Shown in pieces: positions 55,665 to 64,000 of a stretch of 64,000 nt of DNA. Source of the DNA: Methanobacterium sp964452085 (GTDB lineage Archaea > Methanobacteriota > Methanobacteria > Methanobacteriales > Methanobacteriaceae); NCBI GenBank assembly GCA_964452085.1, contig CAYVKL010000006.1, positions 1 through 64,000 on the forward strand. The letters are read 5' to 3'. The position numbers and the translations under genes were made by a program. How positions within the stretch are numbered: the stretch's first letter is position 1; each line of letters begins with the position of its first letter. The notes beneath the pieces were generated by a model. That model searched no databases and was not told the DNA's origin. It was given only the letters and a program-made list of their open reading frames with translations.

Positions 55665-55733
55665 TGATATCTTAATTTCAATCCACCCATAATCCCATTA
55701 TATTTATAAAAATAGGTTTTAGAGGTTTTTTGT

Positions 55734-56762
55734 GTGATTTCACTGGTTTATTCCCCACAATACGCAAAACACAACACTGGCACCCACCCTGAAAATCAGG
55801 GGCGTCTTGAAGTTATGATGAGTTCACTTCAAGAAACTGGTTTATTGGAAAAGTTAGATATTAATGAACCCATTCCTGCCAATGATGACGATATCCTGCG
55901 AGTGCACACAATTGACCATTTAAAACATTTAAAATCATTCACAGAAGAAGGTGGAGGCTATCTTGATTTTGACACCTTTGCAGGCCCTCAAAGTTATGAA
56001 ATTGCAAAATTAGCTGCAGGAGGTGCAATTAAAGCTTCAGAACTAGTTTTAGACCAATATGATTTTGCCTATTCAATGGCACGCCCTCCAGGACACCATG
56101 CCACTCCCAATAGATCTATGGGTTTCTGCTTAATCAACAACCTCGCGGTAGCACTGGAATTCATAAAAAAAAACCATGGACTTAAAAAATTCATAATATT
56201 TGATTTTGATGCACATTACGGGAATGGAACTGCAGAAATATTTTATCAAGACCCTCAAGTTCTATATATATCCATACATCAGGACCCCCACACCATATTC
56301 CCAGCGAAAGGATTTATAGAAGAGATAGGTGCTGGAGAAGGTGAAGGTTTAAATTTAAACATACCAATGTCCCCTGGTTCAAATACTGCAGATTACATTT
56401 TTATCCTTGAAAAAATTTTAAAACAAGTTTACGCTAAATTCAAGCCAGATTTCACATTTTTAGATGTGGGGTTCGATGGACACATTGAAGATCCTCTTTC
56501 CAGCCTCCGGCTTGATGATAATTTTTATCCATGGATCGCGTGTCACCTTCAGAAACTGACTCCTAAAATGGTACTCATCCTGGAGGGAGGTTACAGTGGA
56601 GATGCCATGGCCAGGTCCAACCTGAAAATGATAAAAGTGTTAAAGGACAAGAGTACCAATGAAGAAGAATGGCACCCCTCAGGGGAACTAAATGTGAAAG
56701 ATGAAACTACAAGGATATTTAAAAAAATCCAGGATACATTTTCACCATTTTTTACATTTTAA
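55734..56762 (+). CDS. Histone deacetylase/AcuC-family Zn-dependent deacetylase
   Basis: The 342-residue protein has the arginase/deacetylase fold of class I/II HDACs: HH at 121-122 (ARPPGHHATP), and zinc ligands Asp159, His161 (DFDAHYGNGT) and Asp250 (VGFDGHIEDP). In archaea these may deacetylate proteins such as Alba, or polyamines. Start is GTG with GAGGT upstream. It lies 69 bp after the Lrp gene. Confidence 0.92.
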   Translation: MISLVYSPQYAKHNTGTHPENQGRLEVMMSSLQETGLLEKLDINEPIPANDDDILRVHTIDHLKHLKSFTEEGGGYLDFDTFAGPQSYEIAKLAAGGAIKASELVLDQYDFAYSMARPPGHHATPNRSMGFCLINNLAVALEFIKKNHGLKKFIIFDFDAHYGNGTAEIFYQDPQVLYISIHQDPHTIFPAKGFIEEIGAGEGEGLNLNIPMSPGSNTADYIFILEKILKQVYAKFKPDFTFLDVGFDGHIEDPLSSLRLDDNFYPWIACHLQKLTPKMVLILEGGYSGDAMARSNLKMIKVLKDKSTNEEEWHPSGELNVKDETTRIFKKIQDTFSPFFTF

Positions 56763-56857
56763 CTAATTAAAAGTTTAAAATCAATATAAAGTCAGATTAT
56801 AACCATTTACAATAAATTAATATTAAAGATATTATAATGTGTACTTGAGGAGATTAT

Positions 56858-57535
56858 ATGAATGAAATTCGGTTTAAACAAGCTCAATCACTTCTAAAAA
56901 AAGCGGGCAAATCACAGAAAACTATTGAAAAATTCAACGCCCCCCAGGAGGGTACCATTGACTCAGAGGCATATGCAGAAATCATTAATAATATAATTGA
57001 AACCGAAGAATTCATCTACTCCAGCAGACCAACCCATAAACTGTTCCGGGAAGATGCAGAAGAATTCTGCAACCACCTCATTAATATTAGGAACAAAATT
57101 GATGACATACTATCCGAATTTGGTGTTTTAGAAAAAGAAAATGTGGAAGAAAAAGTTAAACAACTCTCCTCACAATTCATTGTACTCACCAGCAAGGGTA
57201 ACTTCAAAAAAATCCTAACAAGGTGGGGAATAGAGCCTCAAAGGATAGTTGTGGCAGGTGTGCCCCTAAAAGCAGAAGATATGATGTTACTAAACCCAAA
57301 TATTCCAGAAACCGCCCTTGAACCTATTAAAAAGAAGATAACTCATGTAAAAAATGATATAAACCGTAAAATGAGTGATTTGGATGCTAAAAAGGTTTTA
57401 GTAGTAGTTGAAAATGATAAATCCGGTGAAATACTGGCTAAACGTGCTGAAGATCTTTATGGTGCCAAAGTGATTAAGAAATCCAGTTTAAAAGATGTTG
57501 ATGTTCTTGAATTCAAGAAATCCCTGGAAGTATAA
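56858..57535 (+). CDS. Conserved archaeal protein (DUF2100-like)
   Basis: The 225-residue soluble protein is helical in its N-terminal half (RFKQAQSLLKKAGKSQKTIEKF, FCNHLINIRNKIDDIL) and ends in a Rossmann-like segment (AKKVLVVVENDKSGEILAKRAEDLYGA). I think it belongs to DUF2100, an uncharacterised methanogen family, but only by recalled pattern. SD GAGGAG lies before the ATG. Confidence 0.6.
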   Translation: MNEIRFKQAQSLLKKAGKSQKTIEKFNAPQEGTIDSEAYAEIINNIIETEEFIYSSRPTHKLFREDAEEFCNHLINIRNKIDDILSEFGVLEKENVEEKVKQLSSQFIVLTSKGNFKKILTRWGIEPQRIVVAGVPLKAEDMMLLNPNIPETALEPIKKKITHVKNDINRKMSDLDAKKVLVVVENDKSGEILAKRAEDLYGAKVIKKSSLKDVDVLEFKKSLEV

Positions 57536-57717
57536 TATTCTCACGACTTCGTATACTATTTGACCCTATTTTTCATAATTGCAAAAAATGGACATTTAAA
57601 AAAATGAGAGATTCCAAAAAATATACAACTCTTTTTATATTCCCTAATTTATATCAGAAGTAGAATTAGTAAAAGTATAGAAAAAATTCTTTATGTTAGA
57701 ACTCAGGGGTGAAAAAG

Positions 57718-58674
57718 TTGGAGCCACCGTGTTTACCCGATACTCAGGAAAAGCTACCTACCATCCCCGTACACCTCACTAGAGTAGGGGTTAAAGGGGT
57801 TAAAAAACTCTTAAAGATTGAAAGGGATAAGAAAAGACCTATTGTTCTCATACCCACCTTCGATGCCTATGTGGATCTTCCCAGTACACAAAGAGGAATC
57901 CACATGTCACGAAATCCTGAAGCAATAAGTGATGTATTAGAAGAAGCTGTAGAAAGTAACGCAGTTGAAATTGAGTCGTTATGTGCTGAAATCGTCAGCT
58001 TGCTTCTTGAAAAGCATAAGTATGCTAAACGAGCTGAAGTCAGTATGAAAAGTGACTTCATGATCATGAAAAAGTCACCTGTAACCAAACATAAAACCCA
58101 GGAAATGACTAATGTCATGGCTGATGCCATTGGCTACCGTACCGATGAAGAAATTGTTATCCGAAAAATGATCGGAGCAGAAGTAGTGGGGATGACAGTA
58201 TGTCCTTGTGCACAGGAAACTGTTAAAGAAAGCTCAAAACAAAAGCTCCTGGAATTTTTGGATGAAGAAACCACGGAAAAAGTCTTGGAAGCAGTAACAT
58301 TTGCATCCCACAACCAGCGAGGCATAGGGAGAATCATGATCGAAGTGCCCGCCCAGCAGATAATCCGTGGGGAAGACATTATCAAAATAATAGAAGATTC
58401 TATGAGTTCCTATGTCTGTGAACTTTTAAAAAGACCCGATGAGCATGCAGTAGTGGTTAATGCCCACCAGCATCCCATGTTCGTAGAAGATTGCGTGCGA
58501 AATATGGTTCAGAGAATCGTACAGGAATTCTCTTACTTACCAGATGACACTCTCATCACTGTACAGCAAGTTAACGAAGAAAGTATTCATCGTCACAATG
58601 CATTCGCAGAAAAAGTAGCAACAATGGGCGAACTTAAAGCAGAAATAGCCAACGGTAAGGAGGAAACTAATTGA
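57718..58674 (+). CDS. mptA: MptA, archaeal GTP cyclohydrolase (FolE2-type)
   Basis: The enzyme (318 residues from the chosen start) opens methanopterin synthesis by converting GTP to 7,8-dihydroneopterin 2',3'-cyclic phosphate in an Fe(II)-dependent reaction. Family motifs are VGVKGVKKLL, RGIHMSRNPEA, GMTVCPCAQE and ASHNQRGIGR. I chose TTG at 57718, five nt after GGGGTGA; GTG at 57709 lies inside that SD. It overlaps the next gene by TTGA. Confidence 0.93.
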   Translation: MEPPCLPDTQEKLPTIPVHLTRVGVKGVKKLLKIERDKKRPIVLIPTFDAYVDLPSTQRGIHMSRNPEAISDVLEEAVESNAVEIESLCAEIVSLLLEKHKYAKRAEVSMKSDFMIMKKSPVTKHKTQEMTNVMADAIGYRTDEEIVIRKMIGAEVVGMTVCPCAQETVKESSKQKLLEFLDEETTEKVLEAVTFASHNQRGIGRIMIEVPAQQIIRGEDIIKIIEDSMSSYVCELLKRPDEHAVVVNAHQHPMFVEDCVRNMVQRIVQEFSYLPDDTLITVQQVNEESIHRHNAFAEKVATMGELKAEIANGKEETN

Positions 58675-59108
58675 AGACTCGTAGCATCGCCGGACAGATT
58701 ATGGGCCAGTTAGAAGCTTTTGAAGGCTCTAAAGCAGCCATGGACACTACAGAATTATTAATTGTAAAGGGAAAATCACGTAAAAAAATCAAACCAGAAG
58801 AATTAGGCCCCACTATCTCTGAGATCTTCAAAAACCTGGAAGCCAGAGAACTGGACATGTACTCCGATGAAACTGCAGATATTATCACTATCATAGATGA
58901 ACAGATTCGTTCCAAGATAGACGTTCAAGGAGAAACAGACGTATATGGAATATTCCGCCTTAAAGAATCCTTTGAAAACATGAATTGCCATGCAGATTAT
59001 GGTATGGGATTAGTAAATGATATTGCTATTTTTATAGTCATTTGGAAGGATAAAAGCGGCATTGGGCCATTGTTTGTTGAGTTGGTGGTTTCAGCACTGG
59101 AAGGATAA
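58671..59108 (+). CDS. Conserved methanogen protein coupled to mptA (DUF2120-like)
   Basis: The 145-residue protein begins (with TTG) MKTRSIAGQIMGQLEAFEGS and ends in a hydrophobic segment (GLVNDIAIFIVIWKDKSGIGPLFVELV). The TTGA overlap with mptA and the strong SD AAGGAGG inside mptA show coupling. I think it fits DUF2120 but cannot verify. A role in methanopterin synthesis is suggested only by context. Confidence 0.65.
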   Translation: MKTRSIAGQIMGQLEAFEGSKAAMDTTELLIVKGKSRKKIKPEELGPTISEIFKNLEARELDMYSDETADIITIIDEQIRSKIDVQGETDVYGIFRLKESFENMNCHADYGMGLVNDIAIFIVIWKDKSGIGPLFVELVVSALEG

Positions 59109-59121
59109 ATCTAAAGTTTTA

Positions 59122-59150
59122 ATTGCAGGTTTAATAATTGAACCTGCAAT
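59122..59150 (+). other. 10-bp stem-loop after the mptA operon
   Basis: ATTGCAGGTT (59122-59131) and AACCTGCAAT (59141-59150) form a perfect 10-bp stem with a 9-nt loop, 13 bp after the stop codon. No T-run follows, so it may be an RNA end-processing or stability element or an operator rather than a classical terminator. Between here and cofG is a short AAAT-type run (59220-59240). Confidence 0.6.
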
Positions 59151-59284
59151 AACAGTAATATTTAAAATAACTTAATAGATTAGGTTAAAAAGCTGAAAAT
59201 AGTTGAATAACCCCATAATAAATAAATAAATAAATAAAAAACTTCTTTATTAGTTTATTATAGAGAGGGATAATAGAAGATAAA

Positions 59285-60349
59285 ATGTTTCGAGATGAAA
59301 TAATCTCCCTGTTAGGTGTGCAGGGAGAAGATGTTCTTCAATTGATGATCAGGGCTAATTCTCTCCGGGAAAACAAAAATATAACCTATTCTAAAAACGT
59401 TTTTTTACCTTTAACCAATATATGCCGAAATGAATGCGGTTACTGTACCTTTCGCCGGGACCCTGAAGATCCTGATGCAACTCTCCTTCTGCAACCAGAA
59501 ACTGTAATGAAAACCATCCACCAGGCAGATGATTATGGTTGTAGAGAAGCTCTTTTCACCTTCGGAGAACATGCCGATGCAACTCCTCAAGTTAAAGAAG
59601 CTTTGTATAGTCTGGGATTTCAAGGGATGCTGGAATATCTTTACCACCTTTGTGAAAGAACAATAAATGAGACTAGTTTACTCCCGCACAGCAACCCCGG
59701 TATACTACAAAAAGATGAGCTTAAAATGTTGCGTGAGGTTAATGCATCCATGGGTCTGATGCTGGAAAACACCAGCACTAGAATGATGGAAAGCCCTGCA
59801 CATAAAAAGAGCCCAGGGAAAGATCCCCAATTAAGAATTAAAACCATAAAAAATGCAGGTAAACTGAAAATACCATTTACAACCGGACTTTTAATTGGTA
59901 TCGGTGAAACTCTGGCGGAAAGAGCTGATTCTCTCCTGGAAATAAGGAAAATTCAAGATCAATATGGTCATATTCAGGAGATTATTATTCAGAATTTCAA
60001 ACCAAAACCCGGCATTGAGATGGAAAATCATCCCGAACCTTCACTTTTAGATATGATCCGAACTGTAGCAGTTACTAGATTACTTTTCCCAGAGTGTGGA
60101 GTTCAGGTTCCACCCAATCTTAATCATGGGACTGCTCAGATATTCTTATTGGCTGGTGCGGATGACTGGGGTGGTGTTTCCCCCATTACCAAGGATTATG
60201 TGAATCCTGAAGCACCATGGCCAGAATTAGATGATCTTAAGAGCCTTACCGGAGAATTAGGATTCAAATTAGAAGAAAGATTACCAGTTTATCCCAAATA
60301 TCTCAATAATAGGTTTTTAAGCGATTTAATCCAGCGAAAAATATGTTAA
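59285..60349 (+). CDS. cofG: CofG, 7,8-didemethyl-8-hydroxy-5-deazariboflavin synthase subunit 1
   Basis: This 354-residue radical SAM enzyme has CRNECGYC (Cys47, Cys51, Cys54) for its [4Fe-4S] cluster. TFGEHADATP, SMGLMLENTS and VQVPPNLN are typical of CofG. With CofH it builds the Fo chromophore of coenzyme F420. cofH is not adjacent. No strong SD precedes the ATG (GAGAGGGATAATAG is nearest). Confidence 0.95.
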   Translation: MFRDEIISLLGVQGEDVLQLMIRANSLRENKNITYSKNVFLPLTNICRNECGYCTFRRDPEDPDATLLLQPETVMKTIHQADDYGCREALFTFGEHADATPQVKEALYSLGFQGMLEYLYHLCERTINETSLLPHSNPGILQKDELKMLREVNASMGLMLENTSTRMMESPAHKKSPGKDPQLRIKTIKNAGKLKIPFTTGLLIGIGETLAERADSLLEIRKIQDQYGHIQEIIIQNFKPKPGIEMENHPEPSLLDMIRTVAVTRLLFPECGVQVPPNLNHGTAQIFLLAGADDWGGVSPITKDYVNPEAPWPELDDLKSLTGELGFKLEERLPVYPKYLNNRFLSDLIQRKIC

Positions 60350-60545
60350 AAAACATATTGACGTTTAAAAATACATTAGGCATCAATTATCATTATATTT
60401 TTATTTTATGAGAGATTATCATAGAAAATTGGTTATAGGCAAATATTAGTATCTTATATTTTTATAGGCCCAATACTTCATCATAACGATATAGACCCTA
60501 TGTTAATCTTAAGATATTGACTCAAAATCAAAACTCTTAAATTTA

Positions 60546-62354
60546 TCATGAGTTGGGGAATGTAATTGTGAATATTGTTCCACCTTCATTTTCATGCTCC
60601 ATATTACCGTTAAGCTGAATTGTTAATGTTTGGACAATTTGAAGTCCTAATGAATCTGTGTTTCTAAAATCAACACCTTCAGGAATCCCAACACCATTAT
60701 CAGCCACTTTAAGTAAACAGTTCCCCCCATCATTTGAAAGGTTAATTATAACTTCACCATTCATCCTGTTTGGAAAAGCATGTTTAAAGCAGTTGGATAC
60801 TAATTCATTTACAATCAATCCCATGGAAATAGCTGTATCAATTTCCAGATTAACTTCTTCACTGTTTAAATCCACAGTTATGTCATTATTCTTTTCACTA
60901 TAGAATTTTAAAAGCATCTGTACCAGGCTTTTCAAGTATTCTCCAAAGTCAATATGGGCCATGTCCTTTGATTCATAAAGTTTTTCGTGTATTAGAGCCA
61001 TGGAGCGAATACGATGCTTGCTTTCCTGGAACATCTTTAGTGTTTCTGGTTCACTGGTATATTCTGACTGTAGACTGATGAGGCTGGAGATGATCTGCAG
61101 ATTGTTTTTGACCCTATGATGAACTTCCCTTAAAAGAACCTCTTTTTCTTCTAAAGAGGCTTTAATTTGGCTTTCGGCGTCTATCAAATCACTAATATCT
61201 GCAAAGGTTGCCATTATCCCCTGAATACCCCCATCAACATCTAAAAGAGGGGCCGTGGCCATCATGGTGTGAATTAACTTGTCATCTTTTCTGCAACACT
61301 CCAATTCAATATCTGATTTTGATTCGCCGGAAAGTGCTCTGTTCATGATTTTCTGACATTTATTCTCATTTTTTTCATTTATAAAAGGTAAATGTTTTCC
61401 TATTGCTTCTTCCTTACTCCAGCCGAAGATATTCTCAGCTGAAGGATTCCAGAGAGACTTTACTCTCCCATCAGGCGATAAATCAATTATTGCAAATGGA
61501 GATGCATTTATGATTGTCTCCAGATAAATATTGGCATCATGCAAACGCTCCCTACTCTTTATCAAAGCTTTTTCAGCCATTTTACGTTTGGAGATGTTTC
61601 TTCCTATGATTTGAATGGCAAATATATCCCCGTCTATAACCATAGGGGCACGGTGCAACTCTATATGGCTAACCTTACCATTATAATCCACTTCTATTTC
61701 CACTGGTTTTTTGATCCCATCACCATTCATGAAACTGCTAATAAAATTTTCATTTATTTTTGAACTACTCAAAAAAAGATTGGCGATCTCATGGACATCT
61801 TTTCCAATGAAAACATCCCGAGATACCCCACTATCTTGTTCTACACGGTGATTGATATCCAAAATAATACCATCCGGATCTAAAACCACCAAAAAATCGG
61901 GTGAAAGATTGAAAAGTGCCTTGTATTTTTTCTCATTTTTGGCTAATTTCTCTTCAGCCTTTTTCTTTTCAATATATTCTTCTCCCTCTTTAAGGGCTCT
62001 TCGAACTGCGTGCCCTAATTTAGAAAGGTTGTGCTTGAGAACATAATCTGTTGCCCCTTCTTTAAGCATTTCAACAGCAAATTCCTCCCCCATCTGACCG
62101 CTGACAAAAATAAATGGAGTTTGAGGTGAAATATCTTGAGCTATGCGCATTGCAGAAATACCGTCAAATTGAGGAAGAGAATGATCAGCAAGAATTACAT
62201 CCGGCTGGAATTCGTTTAATTCCAGAGTGTATTCTTCTTCTTTTTCTACTCTGCGAGAAATAAAATCAAGGTTCTCCCTTTTAAGTTCCCTTTCCATTAG
62301 TTCCCCATCTAATGGAACATCCTCCAGTATCAATATTTTAATGGGGTTTGCCAT
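60546..62354 (-). CDS. Hybrid sensor kinase: REC-PAS-PAS-HisKA_2-HATPase
   Basis: The protein has about 602 residues. Residues 1-115 are a receiver domain (ILILEDVP, LADHSLP with the phospho-Asp, FVSGQ). Residues ~135-250 and ~280-400 are PAS domains. The kinase core starts with the H-box VHHRVKNNLQIISSLISLQ of the HisKA_2 type. HATPase boxes follow (VADNGVGIP, GLQIVQTL). There is no membrane helix, so it senses a cytoplasmic signal. ATG at 62354 follows GGTGG; an upstream ATG at 62372 is less likely. It is the last gene of the two-component cluster. Confidence 0.92.
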   Translation of the reverse strand: MANPIKILILEDVPLDGELMERELKRENLDFISRRVEKEEEYTLELNEFQPDVILADHSLPQFDGISAMRIAQDISPQTPFIFVSGQMGEEFAVEMLKEGATDYVLKHNLSKLGHAVRRALKEGEEYIEKKKAEEKLAKNEKKYKALFNLSPDFLVVLDPDGIILDINHRVEQDSGVSRDVFIGKDVHEIANLFLSSSKINENFISSFMNGDGIKKPVEIEVDYNGKVSHIELHRAPMVIDGDIFAIQIIGRNISKRKMAEKALIKSRERLHDANIYLETIINASPFAIIDLSPDGRVKSLWNPSAENIFGWSKEEAIGKHLPFINEKNENKCQKIMNRALSGESKSDIELECCRKDDKLIHTMMATAPLLDVDGGIQGIMATFADISDLIDAESQIKASLEEKEVLLREVHHRVKNNLQIISSLISLQSEYTSEPETLKMFQESKHRIRSMALIHEKLYESKDMAHIDFGEYLKSLVQMLLKFYSEKNNDITVDLNSEEVNLEIDTAISMGLIVNELVSNCFKHAFPNRMNGEVIINLSNDGGNCLLKVADNGVGIPEGVDFRNTDSLGLQIVQTLTIQLNGNMEHENEGGTIFTITFPNS

Positions 62355-62429
62355 GATTTTCCACCGGACCATATAATCTTGAAATCTATAAAGATAATTA
62401 ATAAACTCAGGTTTTTTAAATTAAAATAA

Positions 62430-62867
62430 TTAGGGCGGTTTGTTTATTAACATCCAGTATAACCCTAAAGTTGAAACTGCATCAATGAATTCATCAAATT
62501 CTACTGGTTTACTCACATAACTGTTTACACCTAACTTGTAGCTTTCCACCACATCTCTGTCTTCCTGGGAAGATGTTAGAACAACCACGGGTATCCTGCA
62601 GGTGCTTTCATCCGCTTTAATATTCTTTAAAACTTCAAGTCCATCTACCTTAGGCATGCGAAGATCAAGTAGTATCAATTTAGGCAAATCTTCAGGATCC
62701 CTATCATCATAATTACCTTTTGCATAAATAAAATCAAGAGCTTCTTCCCCATCTTTAACCCAGACCACTCTATTAGCCAAATTTTTCCTCTTTAAAGCCC
62801 TCATTGTTAACTCAGCATCGGTAGGATTATCTTCCACCAGAAGAATTTCCAACTCATCCATATCCAT
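62430..62867 (-). CDS. Stand-alone response regulator (receiver domain only)
   Basis: The ~145-residue protein is a single Rcp1-type receiver domain: LVEDNPTDAEL acidic pocket, LILLDLRMPKVDGLEVL with the phospho-Asp, VVLTSSQ and VSKPVEF (Lys). No output domain is present, so it likely acts by protein contact or phosphotransfer. ATG at 62867 lies 5 nt after AGGAGGT; a longer frame starts at 62900. Confidence 0.93.
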   Translation of the reverse strand: MDMDELEILLVEDNPTDAELTMRALKRKNLANRVVWVKDGEEALDFIYAKGNYDDRDPEDLPKLILLDLRMPKVDGLEVLKNIKADESTCRIPVVVLTSSQEDRDVVESYKLGVNSYVSKPVEFDEFIDAVSTLGLYWMLINKPP

Positions 62868-63019
62868 AACAGACCTCCTAGCTATATGAAATTCAATCAA
62901 AAAAATTGAATTTACTAAATTGATCAGTAGAAAAAACTGAATTTTCAGTTTACATAATTATTTGATGTGAACAATTATAGATTTTTCGAACCTCGTTAAA
63001 ATCATCCATCCAGTGAAAA

Positions 63020-63781
63020 TTATCTCTCATCCTTCATATTCTCAGTAATATCTCTTGAAACACCCATAACAGCGTATACCTCGCTTTTTTCATTTTTCAA
63101 TGGTTCTAATCTGGTATCTAACCATAATTCATAGTCTGGGAACCGAAAAATGCTTTCAGAACGGAATGAATTTCCTGTTTTGAATATTTCTTTCAATTCT
63201 TTTACTTGAACATCAAATGAATTTTTTGGGAAAAGATCCTGGACTCTACTACCAATAATATCGCTTTTTGGAAGTTTAAGATAATTAATTGAAGACTCAT
63301 TAACATAATCAACCAATAAATCCTTATTAATGATGAAAATCATGTCTTTAGAATTTTCAACAAGAATCCGATAAAGAGCTTCACGTTCCATCAGTTTTAA
63401 CTGGGATTTATGCCCGTAAAAAGCCATTTCTATGGCGAATTTAAGTTCATTTTCCTGAAAAGGTTTAATTAAATAAGCACAGGGTTGGGTGATTTTGGCA
63501 CTCTCAAATGTTTCATCACTGCAGTATGCTGTTAAATAAATAACAGGGATTTCAATTTTATTTTTAATTTCTCGAGCAGCATCTATCCCGGTCATGTTTC
63601 CTTTGAGTAAAATATCCATTAAAATAAGGTCTGGCTTAAGTTCTAAAGCTTTCTCCATTGCTTTTTCTCCTGAAGATACAATGTCTATCACATCATATCC
63701 CCATGAAACCAGTTTCTTCTGGAGTTCCAGTGCAGTGAGAGCTTCATCCTCCACCACCAAAATTTTCAAACTGTCGGACAT
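63020..63781 (-). CDS. Receiver-PAS protein without kinase domain
   Basis: The 253-residue protein has a receiver domain (residues ~5-120: ILVVEDE, LILMDILLKG, TAYCSD, IKPFQ) and a PAS domain (~130-250: YRILVENSKDMIFIIN, PDYELWLDTRLEPL, VSRDITENMK). It ends right after the PAS domain. It may act as an adaptor to the kinases before and after it. Confidence 0.92.
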   Translation of the reverse strand: MSDSLKILVVEDEALTALELQKKLVSWGYDVIDIVSSGEKAMEKALELKPDLILMDILLKGNMTGIDAAREIKNKIEIPVIYLTAYCSDETFESAKITQPCAYLIKPFQENELKFAIEMAFYGHKSQLKLMEREALYRILVENSKDMIFIINKDLLVDYVNESSINYLKLPKSDIIGSRVQDLFPKNSFDVQVKELKEIFKTGNSFRSESIFRFPDYELWLDTRLEPLKNEKSEVYAVMGVSRDITENMKDER

Positions 63782-63824
63782 AAAAACCTCAAGAAAACTA
63801 TACGCTGAGTATTGATTTTTTATA

Positions 63825-64000
63825 TTAATTACTTATTATTTTCGGAATTTTAATACTGAAATTAGTACCATTATCCCCTTTTAACTCCATTGAGCCTTCA
63901 GATTGTTCTACTAATGTTTTAATTAAGTGTAAACCAAATGAATCAGTATTTTCTGCTATTATATTGTTTGGAATTCCAATTCCATCATCTGAAACATTAA
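63825..64000 (-). CDS. Histidine kinase C-terminal fragment (runs off the right edge)
   Basis: Fifty-eight codons of the HATPase domain are visible on the minus strand, ending at TAA 63825-63827. NVSDDGIGIPNN is the G1/N-box region and TDSFGLHLIKTLVEQ the G2 region. The frame continues beyond base 64000. It is the first visible gene of the two-component cluster, 43 bp ahead of the receiver-PAS gene. Confidence 0.85.
   Translation of the reverse strand, partial: NVSDDGIGIPNNIIAENTDSFGLHLIKTLVEQSEGSMELKGDNGTNFSIKIPKIISN

Noticed and set aside
59215..59240. AAAT-type microsatellite before cofG
   Set aside because: Short and expected by chance in such AT-rich spacer DNA.

Overview
The window is a chromosomal segment of a hydrogenotrophic methanogen of the order Methanobacteriales, most likely a mesophilic Methanobacterium. 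The evidence is a complete mcrBDCGA operon running into mtrEDCBAFGH, an mvhDGAB hydrogenase operon, methanogenesis-marker genes, coenzyme M, F420 and methanopterin biosynthesis genes, archaeal TATA boxes, GGTGA/GGAGG ribosome binding sites, AT-rich spacers and a giant DUF11-type adhesin. As I recall it, the gene order (mvh, suf, cobY, mtr, mcr, DUF1922, MTH1187-like) follows that of Methanothermobacter thermautotrophicus, so most of this is old core genome.

Layout: 1-9522 is the N-terminal 3174 codons of one enormous secreted repeat protein on the minus strand, running off the left edge. 9864-14325 holds a CooT-like nickel protein facing the mvhDGAB operon. 14786-22120 is mixed: sufCB, a PRC-barrel protein with cobY, a pair of His-rich 3-TM membrane proteins, a DASS-type anion transporter, and a winged-helix/3-TM protein pair. 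22221-33752 is the energy-metabolism core on the minus strand: mcrBDCGA, a terminator hairpin, mtrEDCBAFGH, a terminator, and mmp14. mmp10, whose product methylates an arginine of McrA, diverges from mcrB. mmp7 with an overlapping partner gene follows, after a membrane phosphoesterase. 38425-47620 carries translation and cofactor genes: TRAM, comB, TraB-like, DUF1922, GTPBP1-like, NcsA/TtuA-like, MTH1187-like, a DegT aminotransferase, a CPBP protease and trm1. 48821-51197 is three tandem DUF4013 membrane genes. 51374-54604 is an archaeal split glutamate synthase with a divergent regulator. 55182-60349 has an Lrp regulator, a histone-deacetylase-like enzyme, mptA and cofG. 60546-64000 is a multi-gene two-component cluster.

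Functionally the window joins the last two energy steps of methanogenesis (Mtr sodium-pumping methyl transfer and Mcr methane release) with the H2-oxidising Mvh module that feeds heterodisulfide reductase, and with genes for MCR modification and activation (mcrC, mcrD, mmp10, mmp7). McrA keeps the residues known to be modified (His257, Arg271, Gly445, Asp450, Cys452), and mmp10 lies beside its substrate gene.

No tRNA, rRNA, CRISPR array, insertion sequence or prophage gene was recognised. The least explained parts are the paired His-rich membrane proteins with an upstream inverted repeat (18075-19300), the transporter with an altered sodium motif and nested palindromes upstream (19705-21234), the winged-helix/Gly-rich 3-TM pair (21385-22120), the mmp7 partner gene (37548-38105), the DUF4013 triplet, and the recent-looking repeat expansion at the left edge of the adhesin gene.
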